DNA of 64,000 nt from Caulifigura coniformis (GTDB taxonomy: Bacteria; Planctomycetota; Planctomycetia; Planctomycetales; Planctomycetaceae), in assembly GCF_007745175.1 (NCBI RefSeq), contig NZ_CP036271.1, positions 4,228,314 to 4,292,313 on the forward strand, given 5' to 3'. The translations under genes were made by a program, and so were the position numbers. Below are positions 56,275 through 63,743 of the stretch, piece by piece. The notes beneath the pieces were generated by a model. The model was not told where the DNA came from. It saw only the letters and a list, made by a program, of their open reading frames with translations, and searched no databases. How positions within the stretch are numbered: the first letter of the stretch is position 1; the number at the start of each line of letters is the position of its first letter.

Positions 56275-57681
56275 ATGAGCGAGCGAAAACCATTCAAACG
56301 AAAGTTGTCGGACGGGTGCTTCCGTTGGTACGTCCTTTGGAACGGCCGTCAGCAGTGGCTCGGAAGGGATGAAGCCGAAGCGCAGCGAAACCTGGAGCGA
56401 CTGAAGGCCGGGGAAGCCGTCGTCAGTCCGAAGCAACAGGCCGCGAAGGCCGCATTGCCGGAGTACGTCGACAAGTTCCTGGACTGGACTCAGGCCAACA
56501 AGCCGGCCCGATACGACGCCTGCCGATTTGCGTTGCGTCCGTTCGTCGTGAGATTCGAGCGGGAGCCCGTCGCCAAGCTGAGCAGGCGCAAAGTCGAAGC
56601 CTGGATCAGTGAGCAGCCGAATCCCTTCCGCACGCGAAGGGCCGTTGTGCGTTGCTTCAAGTGGCTGGTCAATAACGGCCACGTGCCGTCATCACCGCTG
56701 GCCGGAATGGAAATCACCGTCTCCGAACTGGTCGACAAGTTCCTGGAGCACGCGAATCGACACTACGTGAAGCGCGGCAAGGTCACGTCCGAAGTGAATT
56801 CGATCAAGATGGCGGTCGCGCCGTTGGTCGACCTCTTTGGTGACCTGCCCGCGAGCCAGTTCGGACCGGTCCGCCTGGAGAAGGTGCGAACGGCGATGAT
56901 TGCCCGCGGTTGGTGTCGGAGCGCCATCAACCAGCACTGCGGTCGCATCCGGCGCGTCTTCAAACGGGGTGTCCGTCTCCAACTGATCCAACCACGCGTC
57001 CTGGAAGCCCTGAAGGCCCTGGAGCCGCTGTTGCACGGCCGGACGGAAGCTGTTGAAGCGGAGCCGGTCGAGCCAGTTTCGGAGACGACTGTGGAAGCAA
57101 CGATTCCACACCTGCCGCCGATGATCGTCGACATGATTCGCGTTCACCGGCTCACGGGGATGCGTCCCGGTGAAGTCTGTTCGATGGACTGGACAGAGAT
57201 CGACACGAGCGGAGCCGTGTGGGTGTACCGCCCGACGTCCCACAAGTTGGAACATCACAACCGGAAACGTGTGATCGCGATCGGCCCGCAGGCACAAGCG
57301 GTTCTGATGAAGTACCGCGGATTCGGTCCCGTCTGGCCTGGAAAGAACGGTGCGTTCACCACGGCCGCTTACAGGCGAGCCATCACCCGCGGCTGCGAGT
57401 TCGCGTTTGGGATGCCGAAGGAACTTCGCCCGCGAGGGAAGGCGCTGAAGGAACTCACCGCTGAGCAGCGGGAGGACGTGAAGCGACGAGCCGAAGCGTG
57501 GCGCGAGGAACACACGTGGCACCCGAACCAACTCCGTCACAGCTTCGCGACCGAGCTTCGGAAGTCTGAAACTCTGGACGTGGTTGCGGCCACGCTTGGT
57601 CACAGCCGTATCGCGACGTCAGAGCTTTACGCGGAACTCAACTTGGCAGCGGCGACGGCCGTTGTGGCGAAAATTGGGTAA
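56275..57681 (+). CDS. Tyrosine recombinase with two core-binding regions (integrase of element 2)
   Basis: A 468-residue protein, longer than the usual 350-400. Residues ~60-145 (LPEYVDKFLDWTQANKP ... RAVVRCFKWLVNNGHVPSSP) match the core-binding domain of integrase 1. A second core-binding-like region occupies ~147-260 (VSELVDKFLEHANRHYV ... NQHCGRIRRVFKRGVR). The catalytic domain has Arg in HRLTGMRPGEVCSMDW, LRHSFATELRK and Tyr in ATSELYAELN. The HxxR His is Asn (NQLR). The duplication may reflect fusion of two integrases or altered site recognition. Confidence 0.9.
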   Translation: MSERKPFKRKLSDGCFRWYVLWNGRQQWLGRDEAEAQRNLERLKAGEAVVSPKQQAAKAALPEYVDKFLDWTQANKPARYDACRFALRPFVVRFEREPVAKLSRRKVEAWISEQPNPFRTRRAVVRCFKWLVNNGHVPSSPLAGMEITVSELVDKFLEHANRHYVKRGKVTSEVNSIKMAVAPLVDLFGDLPASQFGPVRLEKVRTAMIARGWCRSAINQHCGRIRRVFKRGVRLQLIQPRVLEALKALEPLLHGRTEAVEAEPVEPVSETTVEATIPHLPPMIVDMIRVHRLTGMRPGEVCSMDWTEIDTSGAVWVYRPTSHKLEHHNRKRVIAIGPQAQAVLMKYRGFGPVWPGKNGAFTTAAYRRAITRGCEFAFGMPKELRPRGKALKELTAEQREDVKRRAEAWREEHTWHPNQLRHSFATELRKSETLDVVAATLGHSRIATSELYAELNLAAATAVVAKIG

Positions 57682-57684
57682 TTG

Positions 57685-57723
57685 CGGTCAAAACTCCGCG
57701 AGTGCCTGTCTCTTTAACTGTGA
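57685..57723 (+). repeat. ~39 bp direct repeat downstream of integrase 2
   Basis: Second copy of the 56230-56268 block (CGGTCAAAAC, an ACTCCGCGAGT palindrome, CTGTCTCTTTAACTGTGA). It directly precedes the MIAGLP-family gene and a GGCCCCGC/GCGGGGCC hairpin (57725-57745). Confidence 0.65.
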
Positions 57724-57763
57724 AGGCCCCGCACTTCGCGGGGCCAGCCACAAGGGGACAACG

Positions 57764-58189
57764 ATGATTGCTGGACTGCCTGAAGAACTGATTGACGAGT
57801 TGACGAACGCCTGGACGTCGGGCGACCGGGAACGGGCCTCTGAGATTCTGGAAGATGTTGCTGTCTATCACCGCACGGACGACGAAACGCGACGGGTGAT
57901 CGAACATCTGCTGTCGAATGAAGAAGCGTTGGGGCGAATCTTCGCCGACGCCGGGCTTCTGCGCGACGCATTTAGTGGAGTTAGCTGCGATCGCTCAAAA
58001 GAAATCCTGTCTGAGATTGATTCGTTCCTTGAGGGAGTCTTCGACAATGGCGTGACAGACGAATTCTCCGGGCACGTCTTCGATGTCCTGATGGAACGTG
58101 AATTCGACACTTTGGTGATCGCGTCGATCGTTCTGTATCGAGCGAAGACCGTTCTATTGCCCGCGGTGCTGGAAGCCATCAACGCCTAA
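57764..58189 (+). CDS. MIAGLP-family small protein, element 2 copy
   Basis: A 141-residue product from the ATG at 57764 (AGGGGACAACG upstream); the frame reads through integrase 2 upstream. MIAGLPEELIDELTNAW and SEILEDVAVYH ... VIEHLL align with the element 1 copy at 42019. The remainder is acidic and helical (EFDTLVIASIVLYRAKTVLL). Same place relative to the integrase in both elements suggests a shared element function. Confidence 0.75.
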   Translation: MIAGLPEELIDELTNAWTSGDRERASEILEDVAVYHRTDDETRRVIEHLLSNEEALGRIFADAGLLRDAFSGVSCDRSKEILSEIDSFLEGVFDNGVTDEFSGHVFDVLMEREFDTLVIASIVLYRAKTVLLPAVLEAINA

Positions 58190-58203
58190 CCCCGTCTGTC
58201 CCC

Positions 58204-58240
58204 GGCCGGCCCTGCGCACGACGTGCGGGCCGGCCTCTTT
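58204..58240 (+). terminator. Probable terminator after the MIAGLP-family gene
   Basis: Stem GGCCGGCCC / GGGCCGGCC with an inner self-complementary loop, followed by TCTTTT. Only 12 bp separates it from the next start, so it may act as an attenuator for the cargo operon. Confidence 0.65.
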
Positions 58241-58251
58241 TCACAACTCCC

Positions 58252-58824
58252 ATGATCCTCATTGACAACATCGAATCTCTGGACGTCGCCGAACTTGCTG
58301 ACCGTCTCGACCTGTCGAGTTTGGACGAGTACGGAGTCGAGATCGCCCGGAATGCATTCATCACCGGAGACGTGGACATGATGCCATTTCGTCTCGACTT
58401 GCGTTTCGTCTGGATCAATGCCCCCTTGCTGAAGCATCGCGGGATGTACGAACAAGTCCTTCTGCATGCCTACACGGGAGCGAAAGGCAACTGGTCTCAT
58501 TGGTCGATCTGCTGCATCGAGAGGCTGTTCAATATCGCCGATCGCGACCGACTACGGGCGGCCGGCAACCCGCTGCCCAGTGAAGGCCCGTTTACGCTCT
58601 ATCGCGGAGTGTCGGGCGTTGGACAACGTCGACGGCTAAGAGGTTTCTCCTGGACAGACTCGGTTGACGTCGCCCGTTGGTTCGCCAATCGGTTCCCTGG
58701 CATTCTGAAACATCCCGCAGTCCTGAAGGCTACGGTTGCGGCGAACGAAGTCTTCGCATTCATCAACGGGAGCGAACGCGAGTTCATCTGTCAGCCCAAA
58801 CAATTCGAGCGGATTCCGGCATGA
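58252..58824 (+). CDS. R-S-E type ADP-ribosyltransferase-like protein (toxin candidate)
   Basis: A 190-residue product. ADP-ribosyltransferase signatures of the arginine-type group are visible in order: Arg in FTLYRGVSG (R118), the STS-like strand GFSWTDSVDVARWFA (S133-W-T), and ExE in NGSEREFICQP (E175-R-E177). The N-terminal ~110 residues are helical with no known domain. No signal peptide, so it acts in the cell. Its stop overlaps the next start by 4 bp, and the partner is an HTH protein, the usual toxin-antitoxin layout. Target unknown. Confidence 0.7.
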   Translation: MILIDNIESLDVAELADRLDLSSLDEYGVEIARNAFITGDVDMMPFRLDLRFVWINAPLLKHRGMYEQVLLHAYTGAKGNWSHWSICCIERLFNIADRDRLRAAGNPLPSEGPFTLYRGVSGVGQRRRLRGFSWTDSVDVARWFANRFPGILKHPAVLKATVAANEVFAFINGSEREFICQPKQFERIPA

Positions 58825-59168
58825 ACGAACTACTTCAACAACTCGACAAGCGGCGACGCATGGTCCAAATGACTCAGACGCACCTCGCGTTTCAGTCCGG
58901 ACTGACTCAGGCCGCGGTGTCGAACATCCTGGCCGGAAAGACATCGCCGACGCTCGCGACCCTGAAAGCTCTCGTCACTGCGATGGGCGGCAAGGTCACC
59001 GTCGAGTTTCCAACCGAGCCTTACCAGTTCAGGAACCAGCGTGCCGAATGGCTTGATCGGTCACCGTCGAGCGGCATGGTCTGGACGATTCACAAGGACT
59101 GGCAAAGCCTGCCGCCGCTTCCGCGCCGTCCAGCGCCGAAACCGACCGGAAAGCCCGACAACTCATGA
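58821..59168 (+). CDS. Xre-type HTH protein (antitoxin candidate 1)
   Basis: A 115-residue product. LDKRRRMVQMTQTHLAFQSG and LTQAAVSNILAGKTSPTLAT form an Xre HTH, followed by AMGGKVTVEF. The Pro-rich C-terminal tail may contact the toxin. ATGA overlaps on both sides place it between two ADP-ribosyltransferase-like genes. Confidence 0.85.
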   Translation: MNELLQQLDKRRRMVQMTQTHLAFQSGLTQAAVSNILAGKTSPTLATLKALVTAMGGKVTVEFPTEPYQFRNQRAEWLDRSPSSGMVWTIHKDWQSLPPLPRRPAPKPTGKPDNS

Positions 59169-59683
59169 TTCTGTACCACTTCACGGCGCTGATTAACCTG
59201 CCGCCGATCATCCGCAACGGCATCACTGACGGCCGCTTGCCAGTCCATCGTCGGCACGGGTTCATCCGTTGCGCCAGCCTCACGACCGAGCCCGACCACC
59301 GTCGTCAGTCTTGGTACACCGACACCGGGTTCGATCGGACTCGCGTCCGGCTCACCTGCGACGTCGATGCCTGGAGCGTGCGGCAGATTTACCAGCGGTA
59401 TCCGACTCCCGTGAGGATTCAGCGCCAGCTTGTCCCGTGGGAGATGCGTGGGAAGTGGTTCTTCGCTGCCAGCGTCCCGCCGGAGAAGCTGACGGTGGAG
59501 ATTCGACACGACGACTACGAACCCGTGCCCCCTGATGAACTCGCGGGTCTGATCCACGACATCGACCTGGAGCGCCAGAACTTCAGGTTTGAAGCCGGTC
59601 CGCACGGAGAGATTGCGGACCTGATTGCTTCACGTTCCTGGCTCGTTGACGGTCCCTCTGTCCCGAAAGTGCTTACCGTATGA
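59165..59683 (+). CDS. Second ADP-ribosyltransferase-fold candidate (H-type)
   Basis: A 172-residue product starting MILYHFTALINLPPIIRNGI, the 'YHFT ... NL ... I ... G' start seen in DarT/PARP-like and related ART-fold proteins with a catalytic-site His. RCASLTTEPDHRRQ follows, then VRLTCDVDAW and FFAASVPPEKLTVEI strands. The final Glu cannot be assigned with confidence. Different from the first candidate, so this is not a simple duplication. Overlaps both neighbours by 4 bp. Confidence 0.5.
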   Translation: MILYHFTALINLPPIIRNGITDGRLPVHRRHGFIRCASLTTEPDHRRQSWYTDTGFDRTRVRLTCDVDAWSVRQIYQRYPTPVRIQRQLVPWEMRGKWFFAASVPPEKLTVEIRHDDYEPVPPDELAGLIHDIDLERQNFRFEAGPHGEIADLIASRSWLVDGPSVPKVLTV

Positions 59684-59946
59684 ACTTCGCAGAAATCGTT
59701 TCCACTCGGCTCAAGGCGCTGAGCATGAATCAGCGTCAGCTTGCGCAGCGGGCCGGCCTCACTCCGATGAAAGTGTCTCGGCTCCTGACCGGGAAAGAAG
59801 AACCGTCCCTGGCCGTGGCTGAGTCGCTCCTGAAGGCTGTCGGCGGCGCGTTGCAGCCTCACTTGGTCGACGTCGTCACCTACAAGACCGGACTTGCCCA
59901 TAAGAAAGGCTTGCCGGTCGACTCGCCGGAGTTGTGGGAGCAGTGA
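59680..59946 (+). CDS. Xre-type HTH protein (antitoxin candidate 2)
   Basis: An 88-residue product. RLKALSMNQRQLAQRAGLTP and MKVSRLLTGKEEPSLAVAES form a standard Xre HTH, then AVGGALQPHLV. It follows the second ART-like gene exactly as the first HTH follows the first. Likely binds its own promoter and neutralises the upstream protein. Confidence 0.85.
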   Translation: MNFAEIVSTRLKALSMNQRQLAQRAGLTPMKVSRLLTGKEEPSLAVAESLLKAVGGALQPHLVDVVTYKTGLAHKKGLPVDSPELWEQ

Positions 59947-59957
59947 CACTTGAATTG

Positions 59958-59986
59958 ATGCCGGGTAATTGATAACTATCCGGCAT
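59958..59986 (+). promoter_or_regulatory. Inverted repeat over a start codon
   Basis: ATGCCGG (59958-59964) and CCGGCAT (59980-59986) with a 15-base AT-rich spacer. The right arm includes the first bases of the ATG at 59985. It could be an operator or an RNA hairpin limiting translation. Confidence 0.6.
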
Positions 59987-60812
59987 GTCGTCGAAGGATA
60001 GTGAATTTCGGCTTCCCGATCAGGATTTATCCAACATCCTGTTCCTTGTGCTTTGCTTGCTGGCTGAGAAGCCGCATCTTCAACGGCGGCTTAGGACACG
60101 ACTAGAAGAACTCAATTGGCGTCCGGCATCCGGAAAGCCAGCTTTTCACGGCCTGATGGCCCGGATTGAATCGCTGGGCTGGGCACTCTCGACGTCGATC
60201 GACGATGGCGAATCCCGCGACCGACTGTGGCAACTGACTCGCGAAGGTTACGAGGCCTGGAAAGCGCAATTCGATTTCACGGATATGACCGCGAGGCGAT
60301 GGGCGGGCGTTCGGAAGGGTGTGGCTGAATCGGATTTCGTGCTGCTGGCGGGCCTTCCGCCGCGAGTCGGTAAGCCAAAGATTGTTGAGCGGATGCCGAC
60401 TGCTGATGAGAGTCGGAAGATTGCTCAAGCAGCGCGTCCAGACCTGCAACGAATCCTGGCGTTTTCATCACTCACGGGCGCGCGTCCTTACGACCTAATC
60501 ACTGCACGAATCGAGTCAGTGAACCTACGGGCTCGGAAACTGACTTTGGAGGAAAGGTCTGCTTCAGGTAGTCGAATCACGGATCGGGAAGTTTCGTTCA
60601 ACGCCGACGCCTCACGTGTGATTCGAGAGGCGATGTCTCAGCGGGCAAGCGGTCTCGTTTTCCTGACGACGACTGGACGCCCTTGGAATGCTGACTCCCT
60701 GGCGCGAGCGTTTCGGACTGCACGTCGGAAAGCGGGCGTTCCAGAAGATGTTTCGTTGAGCGGACGTGGGGGACGTGTTGCACGCGCAGATTTCACGGAG
60801 GTCGGATCATGA
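59985..60812 (+). CDS. Winged-helix protein fused to a truncated tyrosine-recombinase catalytic domain
   Basis: A 275-residue product. The N-terminal ~90 residues form a winged helix (LFLVLCLLAEKPHLQRRLRT, GLMARIESLGWALSTSI, LWQLTREGYEAWK). Residues ~140-260 match the first half of a tyrosine recombinase catalytic domain (LAFSSLTGARPYDLITARIE with the first Arg; VFLTTTGRPWNADSLARAFR; TARRKAGVPEDVSL). The chain then ends without HxxR, H/W or Tyr. No recoverable frame follows, so it is not simply frameshifted; it probably binds DNA without recombining. Confidence 0.68.
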   Translation: MSSKDSEFRLPDQDLSNILFLVLCLLAEKPHLQRRLRTRLEELNWRPASGKPAFHGLMARIESLGWALSTSIDDGESRDRLWQLTREGYEAWKAQFDFTDMTARRWAGVRKGVAESDFVLLAGLPPRVGKPKIVERMPTADESRKIAQAARPDLQRILAFSSLTGARPYDLITARIESVNLRARKLTLEERSASGSRITDREVSFNADASRVIREAMSQRASGLVFLTTTGRPWNADSLARAFRTARRKAGVPEDVSLSGRGGRVARADFTEVGS

Positions 60813-61030
60813 GCGTCCGAAAGAAGAGCGTGGAAACGGCCGAAATACCTGCACTCTGGAAACGCCTCTGGCCGGCCTGCGTGATCGTGGTGGTTGCGGT
60901 TCCAACGGCGACTCGCCTCTGGCCTGTTGCATTCGAGTTCAACGTGACACTCAAGGTCACGAATCGAGAAGCGGCCGAACCTTTGAAATTGCCTGATCCG
61001 GCGAACGCAGTCACCGATCATTCGAGATAA
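60809..61030 (+). CDS. Small single-pass membrane protein (73 residues)
   Basis: ATG overlaps the previous stop (ATGA). One hydrophobic helix (WPACVIVVVAVPTATRLWPV) follows a short basic N terminus; the C-terminal ~30 residues are polar and would lie outside. It sits 10 bp before the KAP NTPase gene, which is itself membrane-anchored, so a complex is plausible. Confidence 0.65.
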   Translation: MSVRKKSVETAEIPALWKRLWPACVIVVVAVPTATRLWPVAFEFNVTLKVTNREAAEPLKLPDPANAVTDHSR

Positions 61031-61040
61031 GAGGCAAGGA

Positions 61041-63743
61041 ATGAAGCCCGATTCACCTGCACCTTCCGACGACGCCGAACCCGCACAAAGGAAGGCGCTG
61101 GCGGTCCGAATCCGGCTTCATCGCTTCATCATTCTCGCTGCTTATGCGGTGATTGCGGCAGTTTCCAGCGCGGTCGCAGTTACATTCGGCCAAGCCCACA
61201 CATACTGGGGAGACTTCCTCACGCGGCTTCCACTTCAGCATTGGACCTGGATGATTGTCATCAGCGTTGGACTGGCCGCACTCGCGGCCTTTCCTAGCTG
61301 TCGTCTCTATCCCCTGAGAAGCTCGCATCTCAGACTGGACTATCCGCCGCTCTGGATCGGCGTCATTGCAGGAATCGGCCTTCTGCCGGGCTTCATTTTT
61401 CTGATCCAAAAGTACGTTCTTGCAGCTCGCGCCGACAATACGCCTGTGCTGACCGATTGGATCGTGGCCGTTCTGCTTCTCTTACTGATCGTGATCCTCT
61501 GGTCCTGGGGCATACGGACACTAGACGACCTTTCAGAACGCATGTTGCTAGAGACAGCTTCCGGTGAACATCCAATTCGAAGTGCAGCCGAAGATGAATA
61601 CCGCTTCGATCGCGTCGGGAAGAGATTGGCACATGGACTGCGCCAACAGCGGTATCGAAGCATTGGACTCATCGGCGGTTACGGAAGCGGAAAGACCGGG
61701 ATTACGAACTTGATTCGAGAGAATGTTGAGAAAATCCGTCACCAAGCAGAGTTCGCACAGTATCCGGAGTTGTGGTTCTCCCATACGACGTGCTGGGGAT
61801 TCGCCGACTCGAAATCGGCCATTCACGAAATCTTGGATGCCGCAATCCGAGAGGTCGACGATCGCGCGGACACGCTCGGCGTGCGATCGCTACCTGATTC
61901 CTACATTTCAGCCGTCACTGCATCCTCAAGCTGGATTGAACAGCTTTGGTCGCTGTTTAGTCGGCATCAGAGTCCAGAAAGCAGACTGGCGGGTCTGTCC
62001 CCAATCTTGACTGCCCTGAATGCACGGCTGGTCATCATCGTTGAGGACTTAGATCGAAACCAAAGCCAAGATTTCGATCGTCAGGCTGTTCTTGCGATGC
62101 TTCAACGAATCAAAGACATCCCTTCGCTGTCATTTGTCCTCACCGGCGGTCGCGAGAGTACCGGAGACTCGCTCGCATTTACAAAGCTCTGCGATCACGT
62201 CGAGCCGATGCCCACTCTGCCATTGGTCGACGTCGCGAAATCCCTGCTGGCGGCGCGAGAGGCAGCATCGAAGGCGTACGGCGACGTCGATCCCACTCCT
62301 GACCCGCGCCGTAGCGACTTTGGCCAACTGCTTCGCTGGGATGGCCCATCACTCATACCGAAGTACGATTCGATCGAGCGACGTCTGCTTATGCTGCTCA
62401 GAACCCCTAGGAACCTGAAGCACACAATAGAACGGTCAGCGGATCTTTGGGAATCGCTGCATGGGGAAGTGGACTTTGATGAGTTGCTCTGCGTTTCAGC
62501 GCTCCATGTCGCTGCACCGTCCGCTCTGGATTTTATAATTCGTAACATCGACGACTTCCGCAAAACAGCCAGCCGCATTGAAAGCCAAGACCGAAGTGAC
62601 GGTGCGATAAATGCACCCTGGTATGACCGGTGGCAAGAGGTTGTGCCAAAAGCCGACTTCGACGTCGATTCTGTCACGACAATTATTGACTACCTTTTGC
62701 CTGGAATGGTGACTTCAAAGATCGCAAGAAGCTATGGGAGTCCTGGTCCGCAAGCGCTTTGCCGGGTGAAGCCGACGGATTACTTCAGGCGAATCATGGA
62801 AGGTGAAGTCCCGGCGGACGAACTTACCGATCAGGAAGTGTTGAGGTTGATCGAAGAGGCTCGCAAGGGCGGCAGCTTGACGACGCTCGCAGACAAAATG
62901 GTGTCGAGCTTCGCCTTTATTGCGAAGTGGGAGCAGTTCGCGGATCGATTTCCGCGAGATCGATTGCTGGAACTGATTAGCTTGACGTTGAAGGAGGCCG
63001 TGACACCCGCGCTCTTTAAGCGCCAGCCCGGCTCGGAAGCATGGCTGGTCCCGCTCCGGGCCACATACCGCTGCAAGCCGATGCCCGCAGATCAGTATGT
63101 GGATTGGATGTGGCGAGAAATGGAAAAGGCGCTTCCGAAGAACATTGGTCTCGCGAACAGCATCTACGACCAGTTCGCGCTAGGTGAGCCCCGCCTGATT
63201 GAATGGGACCAACGTGAATACTGTCGAGACCGCCTTCGTGAGCGGGTTTATGCGTGGTGCAAAGAGCACTGGCCAAAGCTAACCCCAGCAGAATTTGCCA
63301 AGGCAGTCGATGGTCCAGCAGGGTCGCGTGGATGGGAACTGTGTCAGTTAATGTTCCCTGGCTCATCGCGTGGATTCAAAGTGAAACACTCCGAACGCAG
63401 CGATTGGGCATGGGCAGGCCCACTGATTCAAGCGGCGGCCGTTGCCTGCCCTGACATCATGATTCGCCAAGTCGCGAATCTCGTTTTCAAACAGGTTCAG
63501 TTCACTGTTGGCCCGGTGGACGGCAAGTCGCTGCGGGCTCTTTTCGGAGAAAATGGTCGGAATGTTGTGAAGTGGATCGCCGACAATTCCCATCGCTTGC
63601 CTCCGGTCGAAGGGATGGATGGAAAAGTTGTCGACGATCTAGCCGAACGATGGCTCCTGCATGGTGACGAGCCGGAAGATGGCAAAGCCACTGACCCAGT
63701 CACTGATAACCAAGACGGGACTGCGCCGCCTAGCGATTCATGA
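61041..63743 (+). CDS. KAP-family membrane-anchored P-loop NTPase
   Basis: A 900-residue protein. Four membrane segments lie at about 29-50, 70-86, 104-124 and 139-157. The KAP NTPase domain has Walker A IGGYGSGKTG (211-220) and Walker B LVIIVEDLDR (~333-342), then a sensor-like FVLTGGRES. The C-terminal ~450 residues are helical with no recognised domain. KAP NTPases have membrane helices at or inside the NTPase domain and occur in phage-defence and mobile contexts. It ends the cargo operon that starts with the ART-like genes. Confidence 0.85.
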   Translation: MKPDSPAPSDDAEPAQRKALAVRIRLHRFIILAAYAVIAAVSSAVAVTFGQAHTYWGDFLTRLPLQHWTWMIVISVGLAALAAFPSCRLYPLRSSHLRLDYPPLWIGVIAGIGLLPGFIFLIQKYVLAARADNTPVLTDWIVAVLLLLLIVILWSWGIRTLDDLSERMLLETASGEHPIRSAAEDEYRFDRVGKRLAHGLRQQRYRSIGLIGGYGSGKTGITNLIRENVEKIRHQAEFAQYPELWFSHTTCWGFADSKSAIHEILDAAIREVDDRADTLGVRSLPDSYISAVTASSSWIEQLWSLFSRHQSPESRLAGLSPILTALNARLVIIVEDLDRNQSQDFDRQAVLAMLQRIKDIPSLSFVLTGGRESTGDSLAFTKLCDHVEPMPTLPLVDVAKSLLAAREAASKAYGDVDPTPDPRRSDFGQLLRWDGPSLIPKYDSIERRLLMLLRTPRNLKHTIERSADLWESLHGEVDFDELLCVSALHVAAPSALDFIIRNIDDFRKTASRIESQDRSDGAINAPWYDRWQEVVPKADFDVDSVTTIIDYLLPGMVTSKIARSYGSPGPQALCRVKPTDYFRRIMEGEVPADELTDQEVLRLIEEARKGGSLTTLADKMVSSFAFIAKWEQFADRFPRDRLLELISLTLKEAVTPALFKRQPGSEAWLVPLRATYRCKPMPADQYVDWMWREMEKALPKNIGLANSIYDQFALGEPRLIEWDQREYCRDRLRERVYAWCKEHWPKLTPAEFAKAVDGPAGSRGWELCQLMFPGSSRGFKVKHSERSDWAWAGPLIQAAAVACPDIMIRQVANLVFKQVQFTVGPVDGKSLRALFGENGRNVVKWIADNSHRLPPVEGMDGKVVDDLAERWLLHGDEPEDGKATDPVTDNQDGTAPPSDS

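Noticed and set aside
59985-60812. Functional third integrase
   Set aside because: The frame ends before HxxR and the Tyr nucleophile and no continuing frame follows, so it cannot be an active tyrosine recombinase.
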